From positions 2,171,001 through 2,235,000 of the forward strand of contig CP126120.1 in NCBI GenBank assembly GCA_030123585.1: a DNA stretch of 64,000 nucleotides, read 5' to 3'. The position numbers and the translations under genes were made by a program. Under the pieces are notes generated by a model. That model ran no database searches, was not told the origin of the DNA, and was given only the letters and a program-made list of their open reading frames with translations. Positions within the stretch are counted from its first letter, which is position 1, and every line of letters starts with the position of its first letter. Positions 1 through 9,359 of this stretch are shown piece after piece. The stretch comes from Rhodanobacteraceae bacterium. Lineage in GTDB: Bacteria; Pseudomonadota; Gammaproteobacteria; Xanthomonadales; Rhodanobacteraceae.

Positions 1-557
1 CGAACACGCCCAGCGACGGCGCGTATTACGCCTCCGAGTGGGTGGGCATCGACGGCTGGAACTCCAACGACGTGCTGCAGGCCGGGACCGAAACCCAGAT
101 CACCAAGTTCTGGTTCGTCACCGCCACGCAGGTCTACACATGGTGGGAATGGTTCCCGGCCGGCGAGGTCAAGATCTCGAACCTGCCCGTCTCGCCCGGC
201 GACGTGATGTACTGCCTGATCTGCGCCGATTCCACCACCCACGCGACGGTGAGCTTCAGCAACCAGTCGACGGGCGTGGGCACCCGCTTCGACATCACCG
301 CGCCCAGCCGCACCGCGCTGACCGGCAACGTGGCCGAATGGATCGTCGAGCGTCCCACGGTGAACGGCTCGGTCGCCAGCCTGACCGACTACGCCGCCTG
401 CTACTTCGACGAGTGCATCGCCGGTGGCAGCCTGAACTTCGACGACTTGGCCTCCGCATCGCTGATCACAATGACCGGTACCGGCAACGCGCACCTTTCC
501 GAGCCCGTCAGGGAGAACGACAGCGTGGTGAAGGTCAACTGGCGCAAATCGAGCTGA
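1..557 (+). CDS. G1-family (eqolisin-like) glutamic endopeptidase, C-terminal part
   Basis: The gene is open at the left window edge; the reading frame runs from base 3 to a stop ending at 557, so the signal peptide, propeptide and N-terminal sheet are outside the window. Visible motifs fit peptidase family G1: W-V-G-I-D-G-W, then L-Q-A-G-T-E, whose Gln matches the catalytic Gln of eqolisins, W-W-E-W-F-P, and the segment A-E-W-I-V-E-R-P, whose Glu matches the catalytic Glu. Family members are secreted, acid-active proteases with a beta-sandwich fold. The end of the domain and a short tail are present. It faces mgtA tail to tail with a gap of 13 bases. Family assignment is from motif recall; activity is inferred. 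Confidence 0.8.
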   Translation, partial: NTPSDGAYYASEWVGIDGWNSNDVLQAGTETQITKFWFVTATQVYTWWEWFPAGEVKISNLPVSPGDVMYCLICADSTTHATVSFSNQSTGVGTRFDITAPSRTALTGNVAEWIVERPTVNGSVASLTDYAACYFDECIAGGSLNFDDLASASLITMTGTGNAHLSEPVRENDSVVKVNWRKSS

Positions 558-570
558 CGAGTCGGAATGA

Positions 571-3228
571 CTACAGCCAGCGCCGGTAGCGACGCGTGTA
601 GAGCACCTTCACGAATTGCGTCAGCGCGCAGTATGCGACGACGGTCGCGGCCAGCCAGCCGAAGTATTCCAGCGGCAGCTCGACCATGCCGAGCTTGTGC
701 CCGAGCACGGTGTAGGGAATCGCGAGGCCGATCGCGATGATCGCGGTGGTGAGTCCCAGCACCGGCGCCGACGCCGCACTCTGCAGGAACGGAATCCTGC
801 GGGTGCGGATCATGTGCACCACCAGCGTCTGCGTCAGCAGGCTTTCCACGAACCAGCCGGACTGGAAGAACGCCTGGTGCGCGGGTGCGACGGAGTTGGC
901 GCCGAACCAGAACCACAGCAGCGCGAAGGTGGTGATGTCGAACACCGAACTGGTGGGGCCGATCCAGACCATGAAGCGCCCGATGTCGCCGGCGTCCCAC
1001 TTGCGCGGGCGGCGGACGTATTCCTCGTCCATCCGGTCGAACGGGATCGACAGCTGCGAGATGTCGTAGAGCAGGTTCAGCACCAGGATTTGCAGCGGCA
1101 GCATCGGCAGGAACGGCAGGAAGAAACTCGCGATCAGCATGCTGAACACGTTGCCGAAGTTGGAGCTGGCCGTCATCTTGATGTACTTGATGATGTTGCC
1201 GAAGGTGATGCGGCCTTCCAGCACGCCCTCCTCCAGCACCATCAGGTTCTTTTCCAGCAGGATGATGTCGGCGGATTCCTTGGCGATGTCGGTCGCGGTG
1301 TCGACCGAAATGCCGACGTCGGCCTTCCGCAATGCCGCGGCGTCGTTGATGCCGTCGCCCAGGAAACCCACGGTGTGGCCGCGCCGCTGCAGCGATTCCA
1401 CCACCCGCGATTTCTGCAGCGGCGACATCTTCGCGAACACCGTGGTGCGCGCGACCAGGTCGTCGAGCGCCCCGTCGTCCAGCTCCTCGATGTCGCGGCC
1501 CAGCACCGAATGCGTGACGTCCAGCCCGACCTCGCGGCAGATCTTGCGGGTGACCGCCTCGTTGTCTCCGGTGATCACCTTCACCGCGACGCCATGACCA
1601 TGCAACGCCGCGATCGCGGTGTGCGCGGTGTCCTTGGGCGGGTCGAGGAACGCGAGGCAGCCGATCGCAGTGAGGCCGGCCTCGTCGGCGATGCCGTAGG
1701 CGCGGCCCGGCGCGGGCTGGCGCTTGACCGCGACGATCAGCACACGCAGGCCGTCCTCGTTGAGGTCATGCGTCATCGCACGGATGCTTTCGCGGCGATG
1801 GTCGGTCAGCGGAATCTCGCGGTCGCCTTCACGCGCGAAGGTGCAGATCGACAGCATTTCCTCGACCGCGCCCTTGCACACCAGCAGGTCTTCGCCGTGC
1901 CCTTCGGTCAGCACCACCGACATGCGCCGGCGCTGGAAGTCGAACGGAATCTCGTCCACGACTTTCCACTTGGCGATGGACTGCTCGAGGTCGCGATGCG
2001 CCAGCACCGCCTTGTCCATCAGGTTCTTGAGGCCCGTCTGGAAATGGCTGTTCAAGTAGCCGAACTCCAGCGCGTCGTCGGATTCCTCGCCGTCCAGGTC
2101 GAGATGCCGCTCCAGCACGATCCGGTCCAGCGTCAGCGTGCCGGTCTTGTCGGTGCACAAGACGTCCATCGCGCCGAAGTTCTGGATCGCGTTGAGCTGC
2201 TTCACCACCACCTTGCGCTTGCTCATCGCCAGCGCGCCCTTCGCGAGGTTGGCGGTGACGATCAGCGGCAGCATTTCGGGCGTCAGGCCCACCGCAACCG
2301 AAATCGCGAACAGGAACGCATCGAAGAAGCCGTGCTTGATCCACTGCACGCCCAGGACGATCGGCACCATCACCGCCATGAAGCGGATCAGCAGCCACGA
2401 CACGCTCTTGACGCCGCGGTCGAAGCTGGTTTCCGAACGCTGGCCGGAAAGCGTGTGCGCGAGCGAGCCCAGATAACTGCGCGGACCGGTCGCGACCACC
2501 ACCGCGGTCGCGCTGCCGCTGACCACGTTGGTGCCCATGTAGCACACGGTCGGCAGGTCCAGCGGCTCGATGCGCGCGTCGGTTTGCGTCGCGTGCTCGG
2601 GCGCGGTCTTCTCCACCGGCAGCGACTCGCCGGTCAGGATCGCCTGCGAGATGAACAGGTCCTTCGCGCTGAGCAGGCGCAGGTCGGCGGGCACCATGTC
2701 GCCGGCCGACAGATGCACGATGTCGCCCGCGACCAGTTCGATCACCGGCACTTCGATGCGCTCGGAATGCCCGTCGGACGCACGCCGCGTCACCGTCGCG
2801 GTGTTGCGCACCATCGCCTTCAGTTTTTCCGCCGCGCGCGAGGAACGGAATTCCTGGGTGAAGCTCAGCACCACGCTGATCAGCACCATCACCGCGATGA
2901 TGATGGGCCCGGTCAGGTCGTCGGGCGAGGTGACCAGTTGCACGCCGGCCAGCACCAGCAGCACGATGATGAACGGGTTCTTGAAGGTACGCGCGAGCTG
3001 CAGCGCCCAGTGCGGCGGCTTCTCGTGCGAGGCTTCGTTGACGCCGTCGCGGTCGAGGCGTTCCTCGATCTGCGCTTCGTCCAGTCCGTCCGGCGTGGCA
3101 TCCAGCGCTGCCAGCAGCGCGGCGTCATTGGTCCACGCGCTGTCCGCCGCCACCGGGCGCGCGTGCGCCGCGCGGGGCTTGGCGGCCGCGACACCGGCAT
3201 TCGATTGGGCTGAGGGTCCGAACATCAC
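571..3228 (-). CDS. mgtA: Magnesium-translocating P-type ATPase (P3B, MgtA type)
   Basis: An 885-residue inner-membrane pump, close to the usual MgtA length of about 900, that should import Mg2+ at the cost of ATP. Visible landmarks are the actuator loop T-G-E-S near residues 199-202, the P3-type membrane motif G-L-T-P-E-M-L-P near 314-321, the phosphorylation site C-T-D-K-T-G-T-L with Asp near 360, and the hinge motif G-D-G-I-N-D in the second half. The N-terminal cytoplasmic extension of about 75 residues is rich in Ala and Arg. The gene is alone on its strand, with a 780-base gene-free region upstream that would have to hold its promoter and any Mg2+-sensing leader. I could not recognise an mgtL-like leader peptide there. 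Confidence 0.93.
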   Translation of the reverse strand: MMFGPSAQSNAGVAAAKPRAAHARPVAADSAWTNDAALLAALDATPDGLDEAQIEERLDRDGVNEASHEKPPHWALQLARTFKNPFIIVLLVLAGVQLVTSPDDLTGPIIIAVMVLISVVLSFTQEFRSSRAAEKLKAMVRNTATVTRRASDGHSERIEVPVIELVAGDIVHLSAGDMVPADLRLLSAKDLFISQAILTGESLPVEKTAPEHATQTDARIEPLDLPTVCYMGTNVVSGSATAVVVATGPRSYLGSLAHTLSGQRSETSFDRGVKSVSWLLIRFMAVMVPIVLGVQWIKHGFFDAFLFAISVAVGLTPEMLPLIVTANLAKGALAMSKRKVVVKQLNAIQNFGAMDVLCTDKTGTLTLDRIVLERHLDLDGEESDDALEFGYLNSHFQTGLKNLMDKAVLAHRDLEQSIAKWKVVDEIPFDFQRRRMSVVLTEGHGEDLLVCKGAVEEMLSICTFAREGDREIPLTDHRRESIRAMTHDLNEDGLRVLIVAVKRQPAPGRAYGIADEAGLTAIGCLAFLDPPKDTAHTAIAALHGHGVAVKVITGDNEAVTRKICREVGLDVTHSVLGRDIEELDDGALDDLVARTTVFAKMSPLQKSRVVESLQRRGHTVGFLGDGINDAAALRKADVGISVDTATDIAKESADIILLEKNLMVLEEGVLEGRITFGNIIKYIKMTASSNFGNVFSMLIASFFLPFLPMLPLQILVLNLLYDISQLSIPFDRMDEEYVRRPRKWDAGDIGRFMVWIGPTSSVFDITTFALLWFWFGANSVAPAHQAFFQSGWFVESLLTQTLVVHMIRTRRIPFLQSAASAPVLGLTTAIIAIGLAIPYTVLGHKLGMVELPLEYFGWLAATVVAYCALTQFVKVLYTRRYRRWL

Positions 3229-4009
3229 TCGATTCCGTGGCGGTGAAACGCGCGACCACGGACGGGTGGCGGACCGTGGACTTACATCGTGGGGAAGTGG
3301 CGCGTTCGTTTTCGTGCGCGCAGCGCAACGCGTGCGCGACGAGATCGCGCACGTATTCGCGGTGGAGGCCTTGGCCCCCGCCGATTCCCCACTCGAAGCG
3401 GCTGTTGTGGAAAGTCAGGCCAAAGTCGCCGTCCATGGCCAAGAACTCCGTGACCGTTCTGATCTCCACGACCGCAAGGCGAGTCGGCGACGCGAACGTT
3501 TGACAACGCCGCGATCATGGACGATCGCACGACAATGCCCGCGGCGCGGGCACGGTCACGTTCCACTCGCGGCGGCGGCCGTCGCGGCGGTGCGAATGCG
3601 CATGACGGGCTGCCAGGCGCGCACGGATGAAATTGCGAAGGAGGTTCATGGCCCATCTCCTCTTCAAAGCAGTGCCGCAGCACCGCTCGGAGGACGGGCC
3701 GGACGCGCCTAGTCGGGGCGGGCGCCAGCCGTCCGGGCGCGGTCGCCGCGGATCGGTTCGATTTTTTCCGCCGCCACCCGATGCAAGCGGATGCCGGCGG
3801 TGCGACTAGGGTGTACGTCCATGGTCATGGTTGATGAAGGACAGTGCCGGCGAGACGATGCAGCGCGCCCGTCGGCGCGCGCATTGTCGTGCGGCACCGG
3901 CGCCGCGTCAACCCTTCGCGTGCATGCGGACCCGCGCCGGACCGTGCGCGGGCCGGCGCCGCGGCGAGCGCGCTATCATTCCGGGGTTATTGCCGTGGTC
4001 TTCGCGCCG
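3229..4009. other. Gene-poor region between mgtA and the SCO1 gene
   Basis: About 780 bases without a convincing gene. It contains one copy of the dispersed repeat (3395-3532) and should contain the divergent promoters of mgtA and the SCO1 gene. A 53-codon frame at 3648-3809 has a Shine-Dalgarno-like AAGGAGG, but it lies only three bases from the ATG and the product (Arg/Gly/Pro-rich) looks like nothing known. No tRNA, riboswitch or clear terminator was recognised. Confidence 0.5.
3395..3532 (+). repeat. Dispersed repeat, copy A
   Basis: Begins GAAGCGGCTGTTGTG followed by GAAAGTCAGG and ends near ATCATGGACGATCGCAC. The same two ends, with a variable middle, recur at 9220-9359 and 15245-15359 and, inverted, at 58979-59094. 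This copy is intergenic, upstream of mgtA. Its right end is the least conserved of the four. Confidence 0.7.
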
Positions 4010-4615
4010 ATGTCCAAGCTCCGTTTCTCCTTGCGCTGGCTGTTGCCGATGGGCGCCGCCCTGCTGCTCGCCGCGTGCCAATCGCACGCCGATTGGCAGC
4101 TCGACAACGTGCAGGGGCACCTGCCCGACCTGAAATTCCAGATGACCAACGATCTGGGCCAGCCGGTGACGGCGGCGACCTATCGCGGCAAGGTGGTGCT
4201 GCTGTATTTCGGCTACACGCACTGTCCGGACGTGTGCCCGCTGACGCTGGTGCACCTGCACACGGTGCTGCAGAAGCTGGGCAAGCAGGCCGACGACGTG
4301 CGCATCCTGTTCGTGACGGTGGACCCGGCGCGCGACACGGTGCCGGTGCTGCACCAGTACGTCACCGCGTTCGATCCGCGCGTGGTGGGTCTGACCGGGA
4401 CACAGGACGCCATCGCGCAACTGGCCAAGCGCTACCGCGCGTTCTACAAGCCGGAACCGGCCAAGGCCTCGTCGGCGGGCGACTACGAAGTCACCCACAG
4501 TTCGGCGATCTACATCTTCGACCGCGCCGGACGCGCGCAGGTGCTGGCGACGCCGGGCTCGTCGAACGACGAAATCCTGCACGACCTAAAAATTCTCGTG
4601 GAGCAACCGCAATGA
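4010..4615 (+). CDS. SCO1/SenC-family copper chaperone lipoprotein
   Basis: A 201-residue protein of the thioredoxin-fold SCO family, which delivers copper to the CuA site of cytochrome c oxidase subunit II. The N-terminus is a lipoprotein signal with L-L-A-A-C (Cys23). The copper-binding C-P-D-V-C (Cys72, Cys76) and the distal His in V-T-H-S-S (His163) are present. The ATG at 4010 is chosen because it begins the signal peptide; the upstream in-frame extension does not look coding. The stop overlaps the start of the PCu(A)C gene by four bases, so the two are co-transcribed. The cox structural genes it would serve lie 10-14 kb away on the other strand. Confidence 0.9.
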   Translation: MSKLRFSLRWLLPMGAALLLAACQSHADWQLDNVQGHLPDLKFQMTNDLGQPVTAATYRGKVVLLYFGYTHCPDVCPLTLVHLHTVLQKLGKQADDVRILFVTVDPARDTVPVLHQYVTAFDPRVVGLTGTQDAIAQLAKRYRAFYKPEPAKASSAGDYEVTHSSAIYIFDRAGRAQVLATPGSSNDEILHDLKILVEQPQ

Positions 4616-5070
4616 CCCGCCGCACCCTGCTGGCAGGCGCCATCCTCGCACTGGCCACGGCCACGGCGGGCGCCGCCGCGCCCGCGCCGCCGGGCGTGCG
4701 GGTCGAGCACGCCTGGATCCGCTGGCTGCCGGCCGGCCTGCCGTCGGCGGGTTACGCCGTGATCGTCAACGACGGCGACGCGACCGTGCGCATCACCGGC
4801 GCGCGCAGCGCGGATTACGGCATGGTGATGCTGCACCGCTCGATGCTGGCCCACAGCGACAGCCGGATGGAGATGGTCGAACAGCTCGACATCCCCGCGC
4901 ACGGCAGCGTGAAGCTGGCGCCGGGCGGCTACCACCTGATGCTGATGCACGCAAAGCGCGCGATCAAACCCGGCGACAAGGTGCCGATGACGCTGGAGTT
5001 CGCTGACGGCGCGACGCTTCAGGCGGATTTTTCGGTGTTGCCCGCCAACGCTTCCGGTCCCGCGGACTGA
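4612..5070 (+). CDS. PCu(A)C-type periplasmic copper chaperone
   Basis: A 152-residue secreted protein (signal peptide through about residue 22). It carries the His/Met copper motif of this family: M-L-H-R-S-M at 73-78, Met86/Met88, and Y-H-L-M-L-M-H at 107-113. PCu(A)C proteins hand Cu(I) to SCO proteins and to CuA, so the ATGA overlap with the SCO1 gene makes functional sense. Its last 52 bases overlap, tail to tail, the end of the Caa3-type ctaG gene on the other strand. The assignment is from motif and neighbourhood. Confidence 0.9.
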   Translation: MTRRTLLAGAILALATATAGAAAPAPPGVRVEHAWIRWLPAGLPSAGYAVIVNDGDATVRITGARSADYGMVMLHRSMLAHSDSRMEMVEQLDIPAHGSVKLAPGGYHLMLMHAKRAIKPGDKVPMTLEFADGATLQADFSVLPANASGPAD

Positions 5071-5999
5071 CGCATCGCCGCGGCATCGCGTGCGCGGATC
5101 GCCGCGCGCGCACGCCGGTTGCGCGGCAGGCGGCCCTTGCTGTCCAGCCGGACCCAGTACGTGAACGCGATCAGCGCGGCGATCACGCTCATCATCGAAC
5201 TCGGGATCCACAGGATCAGGCCGCCGAGGTGCTGGTCGACGATCGACGGGATGCCGGCGAAGGCGCGCCCGCACAGGCTGTAGATCGGGTACAGGTCGGC
5301 GGTGGTGAAGCTGATGTAGGCGCCGATCAGGATCTGCGGCAGGATCACCGCCAGCGCCACGAACACCCGCACGCCCGGCGACAGCCGCGCCGGCGGGCGT
5401 GGACGATGATCCAGCACCAGCCACCAGAACAGCATGCCGTCGGCGGCCATGCTGAAGTTCATCACGCGGTACAGCCGCCAGTCGAGCATCGCGTCGAAGT
5501 GCACCGCGGGCCACAGCCACAGGTAGATCAGGCCCACGAACAGCAGCGCCGCGACGAACGGGTGCAGCAGCACGTCCAGCAACCAGCGCACCGGCGCCCA
5601 TTGCAACGCGGGCTTCAGCCAGTGCGCGCGAAAACGCGCCGGCAGGCCGCGCCGCATCGTGATGCCGGGATACGCCAGCGCGATCAGGAACGGGCCCATG
5701 TGGTGCAGGCCCATGTGCTGGATGCGGTGGATGAAGAACTCGTGCTCGGCGTAGTAGTCGAGCCTTGTGTGCAGGCCGGTGTAGACGATCAGCAGGCCCA
5801 GCCAGAACAGCAGTTGCCGATACCACGGCGCGGTCACGGGCGATCGCCGTGCGCCGCGCCAGTACAGCCACACCGCGAGCGCGAACACCACGACCACGAC
5901 CGCGGAAGGCTCCCACGGAACCCACCAGCGCAAGAAATCCAGGACCACGTTCAAGCCATCACCTGACGCATGCGGGGGCGCCGCACGAATTCGCGACAC
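5019..5999 (-). CDS. Cytochrome c oxidase assembly protein, Caa3-type CtaG family
   Basis: A polytopic membrane protein of up to 326 residues with about seven hydrophobic segments. The His-rich segment H-R-I-Q-H-M-G-L-H-H-M-G is typical of the CtaG_Caa3 family, which supports caa3/aa3 oxidase assembly, probably copper insertion. This family is unrelated to Cox11, which is sometimes also called CtaG. The first codons are uncertain: the ATG at 5999 precedes the first membrane segment by about 20 residues and a shorter start is possible. It sits downstream of the GGDEF-EAL and ctaB genes on the same strand and converges with the SCO1/PCu(A)C pair. This matters because no cox11 was found in the cox cluster. 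Confidence 0.85.
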   Translation of the reverse strand: MSRIRAAPPHASGDGLNVVLDFLRWWVPWEPSAVVVVVFALAVWLYWRGARRSPVTAPWYRQLLFWLGLLIVYTGLHTRLDYYAEHEFFIHRIQHMGLHHMGPFLIALAYPGITMRRGLPARFRAHWLKPALQWAPVRWLLDVLLHPFVAALLFVGLIYLWLWPAVHFDAMLDWRLYRVMNFSMAADGMLFWWLVLDHRPRPPARLSPGVRVFVALAVILPQILIGAYISFTTADLYPIYSLCGRAFAGIPSIVDQHLGGLILWIPSSMMSVIAALIAFTYWVRLDSKGRLPRNRRARAAIRARDAAAMRQSAGPEALAGNTEKSA

Positions 6000-6029
6000 C
6001 GCAACCGGCTATGACACCACAACCGGGGC

Positions 6030-8222
6030 TCATCCGCCAGCCGGCGCGCCCTGCATCAGGGTTTCGACGAATCCCGGCACCTCGCCGGCGGACAGCGGGC
6101 GCGCATACAAATATCCCTGCAGCAGGTCGCAGCCGAATTCCCGCAGCAGCCGCTCCTGCTCGGCGCTTTCCACGCCCTCGGCCACCACCTGCAGGCCCAA
6201 CCCGCGGCCCAGCGCGATGATGGATTTCACGATCGCGCGATCGCCCACTTCGGTCATCAGGTTGCGCACGAAGGTGCGGTCGATCTTGATCTGGTTCACG
6301 GCCAGGCTCTGCAGCGATTCGAGGTTGGAATAGCCGGTGCCGAAATCGTCCACCGCCACCCGCATGCCGTCGGCGGTGAGGTTCTCCAGCACCGGCAGCC
6401 CGCCTTTCATGTCCTGCACGAAATGCCGCTCGGTGATCTCCAGCACCAGGTCGCTGTTGCCCACCCCGTGTTCGCGCATCGCCCCGACGAGGTGTTGCTG
6501 GAACCGGCCGGCCGCGCGCAACTGCTGGCTCGATATGTTGATCGCGATGTAGAACGGCGGCAGGCCGTCCCGCCGCCACGCCGCCGCCTGCCGGCAGACT
6601 TCGCGCACCACCCACGCGCCGATGGGTTCGATCAGGCGCGATTCCTCGGCCAGGTTGATGAAGGTGGACGGCCCCACCACGCCCATGCCGGGGCGGTTCC
6701 AGTACAGCAGGGCCTCGACGCCGGCCACGCGCTGTTCGCGCGCGTCGACGATGGGCTGGTAGCGCAGCACGAACTGCGAGCGCACGATCGCGACGCGCAA
6801 CGCGGCCTGCATGTCGTGCCGCCAGCTCACGGCCTCGCCCATCCACGGCCGGAACCGCTGCACGTTGTTGCCGCCTTCCTCCTTGGCGCGGAACAGCGCG
6901 GTGTCGGCCTGGCGCACCAGGTTCTCCGCGTCCAGCGCGTCCTCGGGAAACATGCTGAAGCCCGCGCTGCCCGCGATGTCCAGCATGCGGCCTTCGATTT
7001 CGACCGGCTTGCACAACTGCTCCACCAGGTTGCCGACCAGCGTCTCGGCCTGCGCGGCGCTGGTGTTCGGCATCAACAGCAGGAACTCGTCGCCACCGAA
7101 CCGGCACAGGATGTCGTCCTCGCGCATGCCCTTGCCGAGCCGCTGCGCCGCCGCGCAGATCACGTCGTCGCCCACGCTGTGCCCGGCGGTGTCGTTGATC
7201 TCCTTGAAGTTGTCGAGATCGAAGAACGCCACCGCCAGTTCCTGCCCGGTGTGGCGCGCCGTCGCCAGCGCCTGTTCGAACTGGCCGCGCAGATGGGTGC
7301 GGTTGGGCAGGCCGGTCAACGCGTCGAAATAGGCGAGATGCCGGATGCGTGCCTGCGCGTAACGCAGCTCGGCGGTATCGACGCAGAGGTGGATGCGGAA
7401 CATCACCCCGCCGCTGGCGTCGCGCACCGCCACCACCGAGCTGTCCAGCGACTTGGTCTCGCCGTTGTGCCGCCGCCACGGCAGTTCGCCGCTCCACGAG
7501 CCCGCGTCGCGCAGCGCGGCGTCCCGATCCTGCGCCGCGGCGTCGCCGCCCTGCACGTCCTGCAGCTGGCGCCCGACCAGTTCGTCGCGGCTGTAACCCA
7601 GCATGCCCAGGAACGCGCTGTTCACCGACACGATCCGGTCGTGCGCATCGGTGATCACAATGCCGTCGCTGCCGGCTTCGAACACGCTGGCCGCCAACTG
7701 CAACTGGCGCTCGCTGCCCAACCGCTCGGTGACGTCGGTGTACGAGCCCGCGACACGCACCGGCGTGCCGTCCGCGGCGTAGCGCGTGATGCTGCGCGCC
7801 AGCATCGTCAGCACCCGGCCGTCGCGCGCGCGCAGGCGCATCACCCGCTGCAGTTCGTCGCGGCGGCGCTGCTGCATGTGCCCGATCAGGGCCGTGTGCG
7901 CGGCCTCGTAGTCGTCCGGGTCCATGATGTGCCGGAGGCCGTCGGGCCGGTCCAGTTCGCCCTGGTCGTAGCCGAGCATCTGGTACACCCGCGGCGAGAA
8001 GAAGATCTTCCCGCTGGCGATGTCGAAATCGAAGATGCCGTCGTTGGCGGCTTCGGCAATGAGCAGGTAACGCTCGCGGCTGGCTTCGAGTTCGCGGGCA
8101 AGGCTTGCCTGCCGGCGCAGCGACCACGCCGCCAGCCCGATCCCGGCAAGCGCCGCCACGACCGCCACGACAAGCAGGATCAGCTCCACGCCTTGCCACG
8201 CCTTCCACAAGACCCAGACCAC
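6030..8222 (-). CDS. PAS-PAS-GGDEF-EAL bifunctional c-di-GMP turnover protein
   Basis: About 730 residues: one N-terminal membrane helix (V-E-L-I-L-L-V-V), two PAS/PAC domains, a GGDEF domain and an EAL domain. The diguanylate cyclase signature is intact (R-F-G-G-D-E-F). Phosphodiesterase landmarks are also intact: V-E-A-L-L, N-I-S, L-E-I-T-E, D-D-F-G-T-G-Y, K-I-D-R-T-F and A-E-G-V-E, so both activities are plausible. The longer frame reaches 8354, but that would overlap ctaB by 80 bases and encode a Cys/Arg-rich non-native stretch. I therefore place the start at the GTG at 8222, with moderate certainty. It lies between two oxidase assembly genes. A regulatory link is not shown by the sequence. 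Confidence 0.88.
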   Translation of the reverse strand: MVWVLWKAWQGVELILLVVAVVAALAGIGLAAWSLRRQASLARELEASRERYLLIAEAANDGIFDFDIASGKIFFSPRVYQMLGYDQGELDRPDGLRHIMDPDDYEAAHTALIGHMQQRRRDELQRVMRLRARDGRVLTMLARSITRYAADGTPVRVAGSYTDVTERLGSERQLQLAASVFEAGSDGIVITDAHDRIVSVNSAFLGMLGYSRDELVGRQLQDVQGGDAAAQDRDAALRDAGSWSGELPWRRHNGETKSLDSSVVAVRDASGGVMFRIHLCVDTAELRYAQARIRHLAYFDALTGLPNRTHLRGQFEQALATARHTGQELAVAFFDLDNFKEINDTAGHSVGDDVICAAAQRLGKGMREDDILCRFGGDEFLLLMPNTSAAQAETLVGNLVEQLCKPVEIEGRMLDIAGSAGFSMFPEDALDAENLVRQADTALFRAKEEGGNNVQRFRPWMGEAVSWRHDMQAALRVAIVRSQFVLRYQPIVDAREQRVAGVEALLYWNRPGMGVVGPSTFINLAEESRLIEPIGAWVVREVCRQAAAWRRDGLPPFYIAINISSQQLRAAGRFQQHLVGAMREHGVGNSDLVLEITERHFVQDMKGGLPVLENLTADGMRVAVDDFGTGYSNLESLQSLAVNQIKIDRTFVRNLMTEVGDRAIVKSIIALGRGLGLQVVAEGVESAEQERLLREFGCDLLQGYLYARPLSAGEVPGFVETLMQGAPAGG

Positions 8223-8274
8223 GCCGGGCTCGCGAACCCGCCGGCACGCCCCTCGCCCGCGTGCGCCGTCCAGC

Positions 8275-9195
8275 TTACCCGATCCGCTCCAGCACATAGC
8301 CCCCGACGTGCAACACCGGCGCGGCCAGCCAGTGGTCCAGCAGCAGGAAGGCAAACAGCGCGATCAGGTACACGATGGAATAGCCGAACGCGCTCATCGC
8401 GAAGCGCTCGTCGGGCGGCCGCATCAGGCGCACCGCGTAGTACAGGTAGGCGATGCCCAGCACCGCCGCGCCGCCCAGATAGAGCAGCCCGCTCATCCCG
8501 GTGAGGTAAGGCAACAGGCTCGCCAGCACCAGGATGATCGTGTAGGCCAGTACGTGCCAGCGGGTGTATTCCACGCCGTACACCACCGGCAACATCGGGA
8601 TGCAGGCGCGCCGGTAGTCCTCGCGGCGGAAGATCGCCAGTGACCAGAAATGCGGCGGCGTCCACGCGAACACGATCAGCACCAGCAGCAGGCCGTAGGC
8701 CCAGTCGCGCAGGCTGCCCATCCCGGTCACCGCAGCCCAGCCGAGCAGCGGCGGGATCGCGCCGGCGAGGCCGCCGATCACGATGTTCTGCGGTGTCGCG
8801 CGCTTCAGGAATGCGGTGTAGATCACCGCGTAGCCGATCAGCCCGATGAAGGTGAGCAGCGCGGTCAGCCAGTTCACCAGCAGCGCGAGGACCAGCATCG
8901 AGATCACGCCCAGCACCAGCGCGAACCCCAGCACCTGGCGCGCGGTGAGCGTGCCGGTCACCAGCGGGCGATGCGCGGTGCGCGCCATCACCCGGTCGAT
9001 GCGCTGGTCGATCAACTGGTTCAGCGCCGCGGCCGACGACGACGCCATCCAGATCCCCAGCGTGCCGAACACCAGCGCCCGCCACGGCGGCAGGCCGGGC
9101 GCGGCGAGAAACATCCCGATCAGCGCGGTGAACACCAGCAGCGCGACGATGCGCGGTTTGGTGGCGGCGAGGTATTGGCCGGCGAGCGTGGACAT
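8275..9195 (-). CDS. ctaB: Protoheme IX farnesyltransferase (heme O synthase)
   Basis: A 306-residue UbiA-family membrane enzyme that adds a farnesyl group to heme b to give heme O. The prenyl-diphosphate/Mg2+ motif N-x3-D-x3-D is visible at Asn59, Asp63 and Asp67, followed by the T-A-H-R-P segment conserved in CtaB/CyoE. Length is normal. It follows ctaA, which converts heme O to heme A, with a gap of 78 bases largely filled by a dispersed repeat copy. Confidence 0.95.
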   Translation of the reverse strand: MSTLAGQYLAATKPRIVALLVFTALIGMFLAAPGLPPWRALVFGTLGIWMASSSAAALNQLIDQRIDRVMARTAHRPLVTGTLTARQVLGFALVLGVISMLVLALLVNWLTALLTFIGLIGYAVIYTAFLKRATPQNIVIGGLAGAIPPLLGWAAVTGMGSLRDWAYGLLLVLIVFAWTPPHFWSLAIFRREDYRRACIPMLPVVYGVEYTRWHVLAYTIILVLASLLPYLTGMSGLLYLGGAAVLGIAYLYYAVRLMRPPDERFAMSAFGYSIVYLIALFAFLLLDHWLAAPVLHVGGYVLERIG

Positions 9196-9219
9196 CTGTC
9201 TATTTTAAGCGGTTCGATC

Positions 9220-9359
9220 GAAGCGGCTGCTGTGGAAAGTCAGGGACGGAGATCTTGGCCATGGATGGCGGCTTCAAGCCCGTCCTGGTATCCATGACTT
9301 GACGACATCCACACTTGCCGCAACTTCTGGTGAAGCAGCGATCAGGGACGATCGCACAA
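9220..9359 (+). repeat. Dispersed repeat, copy B (overlaps 3' end of ctaA)
   Basis: Starts GAAGCGGCTGCTGTG with GAAAGTCAGG following and ends GATCAGGGACGATCGCAC. It spans the gap between ctaB and ctaA and covers roughly the last 27 codons and the stop of ctaA. It contains C-C-A-T-G-G-A-T-G-G and a near-inverted TATCCATG further on, so the centre can partly fold. Confidence 0.8.

Noticed and set aside
616..3213. Very long open frames antisense to mgtA and, likewise, to other genes (for example 18619-21978 opposite putA)
   Set aside because: They arise from GC-rich codon bias on the true strand; the products are His/Arg/Gln/Asp-rich without any domain, whereas the opposite strand encodes well-known proteins.
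3648..3809. Possible 53-residue gene with AAGGAGG upstream of its ATG
   Set aside because: The Shine-Dalgarno-like sequence is only three bases from the ATG and the product is a low-complexity Arg/Gly/Pro peptide; no evidence beyond an open frame.
5071..5999. Cox11 as identity of the CtaG-named protein
   Set aside because: It is polytopic and His-rich in helices, as in CtaG_Caa3; Cox11 has a single helix and a C-F-C-F copper motif, which is absent.
8223..8354. N-terminal extension of the GGDEF-EAL protein to the ATG at 8354
   Set aside because: It would overlap ctaB and encode a Cys/Trp/Arg-rich stretch not expected for this protein; a GTG at 8222 fits better.
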